Assembly: GCA_003229095.1 (NCBI GenBank)
Contig: QIHS01000031.1
Span: 1-7,183, forward strand
DNA from: Woeseia sp.
GTDB taxonomy: Bacteria; Pseudomonadota; Gammaproteobacteria; Steroidobacterales; Woeseiaceae
Reading direction: 5' to 3'
Length of the DNA stretch: 7,183 nt
Made by a program: the position numbers and the translations under genes. The first letter of the stretch is position 1. Each line of letters begins with the position of its first letter. The notes under the pieces were generated by a model. That model made no database searches, was not told where the DNA came from, and saw only the letters and a list, made by a program, of their open reading frames with translations. Below are positions 5,893 to 7,183 of the stretch, piece after piece.

Positions 5893-7183
5893 ATGGATCA
5901 ACTGGATACGGTATTGCCCAGCATTTTTGCGTTCACGGCAATTGTCTATCTGTGGTTGGCCGCGAGGGTTTCACGAGTATCGGACGCGTCGACCAACAAT
6001 GCGATCAGCTATTTTTTGTTCTTGATTGGCATAATGGTGGCCGGAAGCGCTTTCTCCCACAACGCAACCGATGCCAACATCTTCGGCATAGGACGCACAT
6101 TGGCATTTTTGAGCGCCGGATTTCTACCCGTTGTTCTGTTCAGGATTTACCGGGAATTCACAGTGGGTCTTCCGCACGGTCTTGTGCTCGCTTTGTTGTC
6201 GATCATTCCGCTTATCACGACAGTTCTCGCGATGACCAACGAATTTCACCACATGATCTGGACCGTTGTTGAAATCGATGGGGTCCTTATATTCACTGAT
6301 GTTATTGAGCATGCCTGGTTCAATCGTGTGCATGCGCCGTTCGCCTATGGCCTGATCGCGTTCTCGATTATTGCAATGGCGGGCAGATTGCCGTCGATCA
6401 CGGTGGCGCATCGCAAGAAGGTGTTGTTGGTACTGGTCTGTGCGGTTCTTCCGTTTTCGGTTAGCCTGGCAAATAATATTTTCAAAATCGGCCCGCCGGA
6501 ATTTCCATTCACATCATTGACCCTGGTCCTATTGCTGCCACTGTACTGGTGGGTGAGCATAACGGTACGGGTCTATGACTTCAGCCCGCTTGCTTACCAG
6601 ACAATGTTCAATCATGTTCGGGACCCGATAATTGTTCTGGATAAATCGCAAAGAATTGTCAGTGTCAATAATCCGGCGGCAGATTTTCTGAAAGCTCCAG
6701 AGAAGGATCTCATTGGTCAGAAACTGTGGGAAGATATCCCGGAGGCAAGAGCTATTCTGGACCACAGCAAGGATCGCGACCTGACCCAAACCTTGCGTAT
6801 GCATGCAGATCGCTATTACGAACTCAACAGTGCGCCACTTGTGGGTCCGTCAGGGCAGAACCAGGGCACGGTCGTCGTTTGTCGAGACGTGACAGAACGA
6901 AAACGTGCGTTGCGAGCATTGGCGGATAGTGAGCATTTGATTCGTTCGCTGGTTGAGCATTCATCAAATGGAATACTGCGTTTTGCCCGTGATGAGCCAA
7001 AAGATAACTCGCGTTTTCGCTGCACCTTTGCGAATAAATCGGCGGAGCAACATTTGCAACGTGACGGTGGATCATTGGTTGGTATGCCGCTCGACAAACT
7101 GGAATTATTGAATCCGGAAAAACTGCTGAAGCAATTTTCTGGCGAGGCGGCACCCATGTCCAGTGCTAGTTACGAAATTCACA
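5893..7183 (+). CDS. 7TM membrane sensor with PAS domains (partial, runs off the right edge)
   Basis: The frame is open to the window end, giving 430 residues with no stop. Seven hydrophobic segments lie at about 8-26, 36-56, 66-88, 93-115, 146-168, 177-199 and 207-228. The loop motif TNEFHHMIW (115-123) and the layout match the N-terminal 7TM domain found on many bacterial histidine kinases and diguanylate cyclases. A PAS domain follows (about 235-340; FNHVRDPIIVLDKSQRIV, ending RDVTERKRA), then the beginning of a second (from about 347, LIRSLVEHSSNGILRF). The N-terminal part should sit in the inner membrane and pass a signal to cytoplasmic PAS domains. The output domain (histidine kinase, GGDEF or GGDEF-EAL) is beyond the window, so function is open. 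ATG 5893 is preferred because the first helix begins seven residues later; ATG 5842, 5809 and 5800 are in frame and possible. No good Shine-Dalgarno is seen for any of them. It is probably a separate transcript from the ligase, given the 174-base gap. Confidence 0.8.
   Translation, partial: MDQLDTVLPSIFAFTAIVYLWLAARVSRVSDASTNNAISYFLFLIGIMVAGSAFSHNATDANIFGIGRTLAFLSAGFLPVVLFRIYREFTVGLPHGLVLALLSIIPLITTVLAMTNEFHHMIWTVVEIDGVLIFTDVIEHAWFNRVHAPFAYGLIAFSIIAMAGRLPSITVAHRKKVLLVLVCAVLPFSVSLANNIFKIGPPEFPFTSLTLVLLLPLYWWVSITVRVYDFSPLAYQTMFNHVRDPIIVLDKSQRIVSVNNPAADFLKAPEKDLIGQKLWEDIPEARAILDHSKDRDLTQTLRMHADRYYELNSAPLVGPSGQNQGTVVVCRDVTERKRALRALADSEHLIRSLVEHSSNGILRFARDEPKDNSRFRCTFANKSAEQHLQRDGGSLVGMPLDKLELLNPEKLLKQFSGEAAPMSSASYEIH

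Noticed and set aside
1..7183. Mobile element, phage, CRISPR or defence system
   Set aside because: No transposase, integrase, nuclease, toxin-antitoxin or regularly spaced repeat motif was found on either strand.

Overview
The window looks like chromosomal DNA from a proteobacterium, most probably a gammaproteobacterium. This rests on protein style only: long chains of PAS sensors feeding GGDEF/EAL domains, a YbdK-type ligase and moderate G+C. No rRNA or other marker is present, so a narrower placement would be a guess. All recognisable genes are on the + strand; no tRNA, rRNA, CRISPR array or insertion sequence was seen.

Left part (1-3612): one cyclic-di-GMP signalling gene that is now split in two. 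In order it encodes a short helical N-terminus, PAS, PAS, GAF, PAS, PAS, GGDEF and EAL. A short lesion near 1931-1935, at the start of the fourth PAS domain, shifts the frame by -1 and appears to have removed about five linker residues that relatives have. The first piece (95-2008) keeps the sensors; the second (homology from 1933, nominal GTG start 1993, stop at 3612) keeps intact catalytic domains. Both pieces still look conserved, so the break is either recent or an assembly artefact.

Middle part (3751-5718): a tight two-gene unit. A predicted N-formylglutamate amidohydrolase-family protein is followed, 9 bases after its stop, by a YbdK/GCS2-family carboxylate-amine ligase. One enzyme class makes gamma-glutamyl-type amide bonds and the other cleaves N-acyl-glutamate-type amide bonds, so the pair suggests a small amide or gamma-glutamyl metabolite pathway whose substrate cannot be read from sequence. 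The junction carries a 10-base near-tandem duplication that seems to have opened up a former TGATG stop/start overlap.

Right part (5719-7183): a 174-base gap and then a gene that runs off the right edge. It encodes a seven-helix membrane sensor of the 7TM histidine-kinase N-terminal type, followed by one full PAS domain and the start of another. Its output domain lies outside the window.

I found no convincing new system. The points most worth a second look are the split cyclic-di-GMP gene, the hydrolase/ligase pair with its altered junction, and the truncated 7TM sensor.
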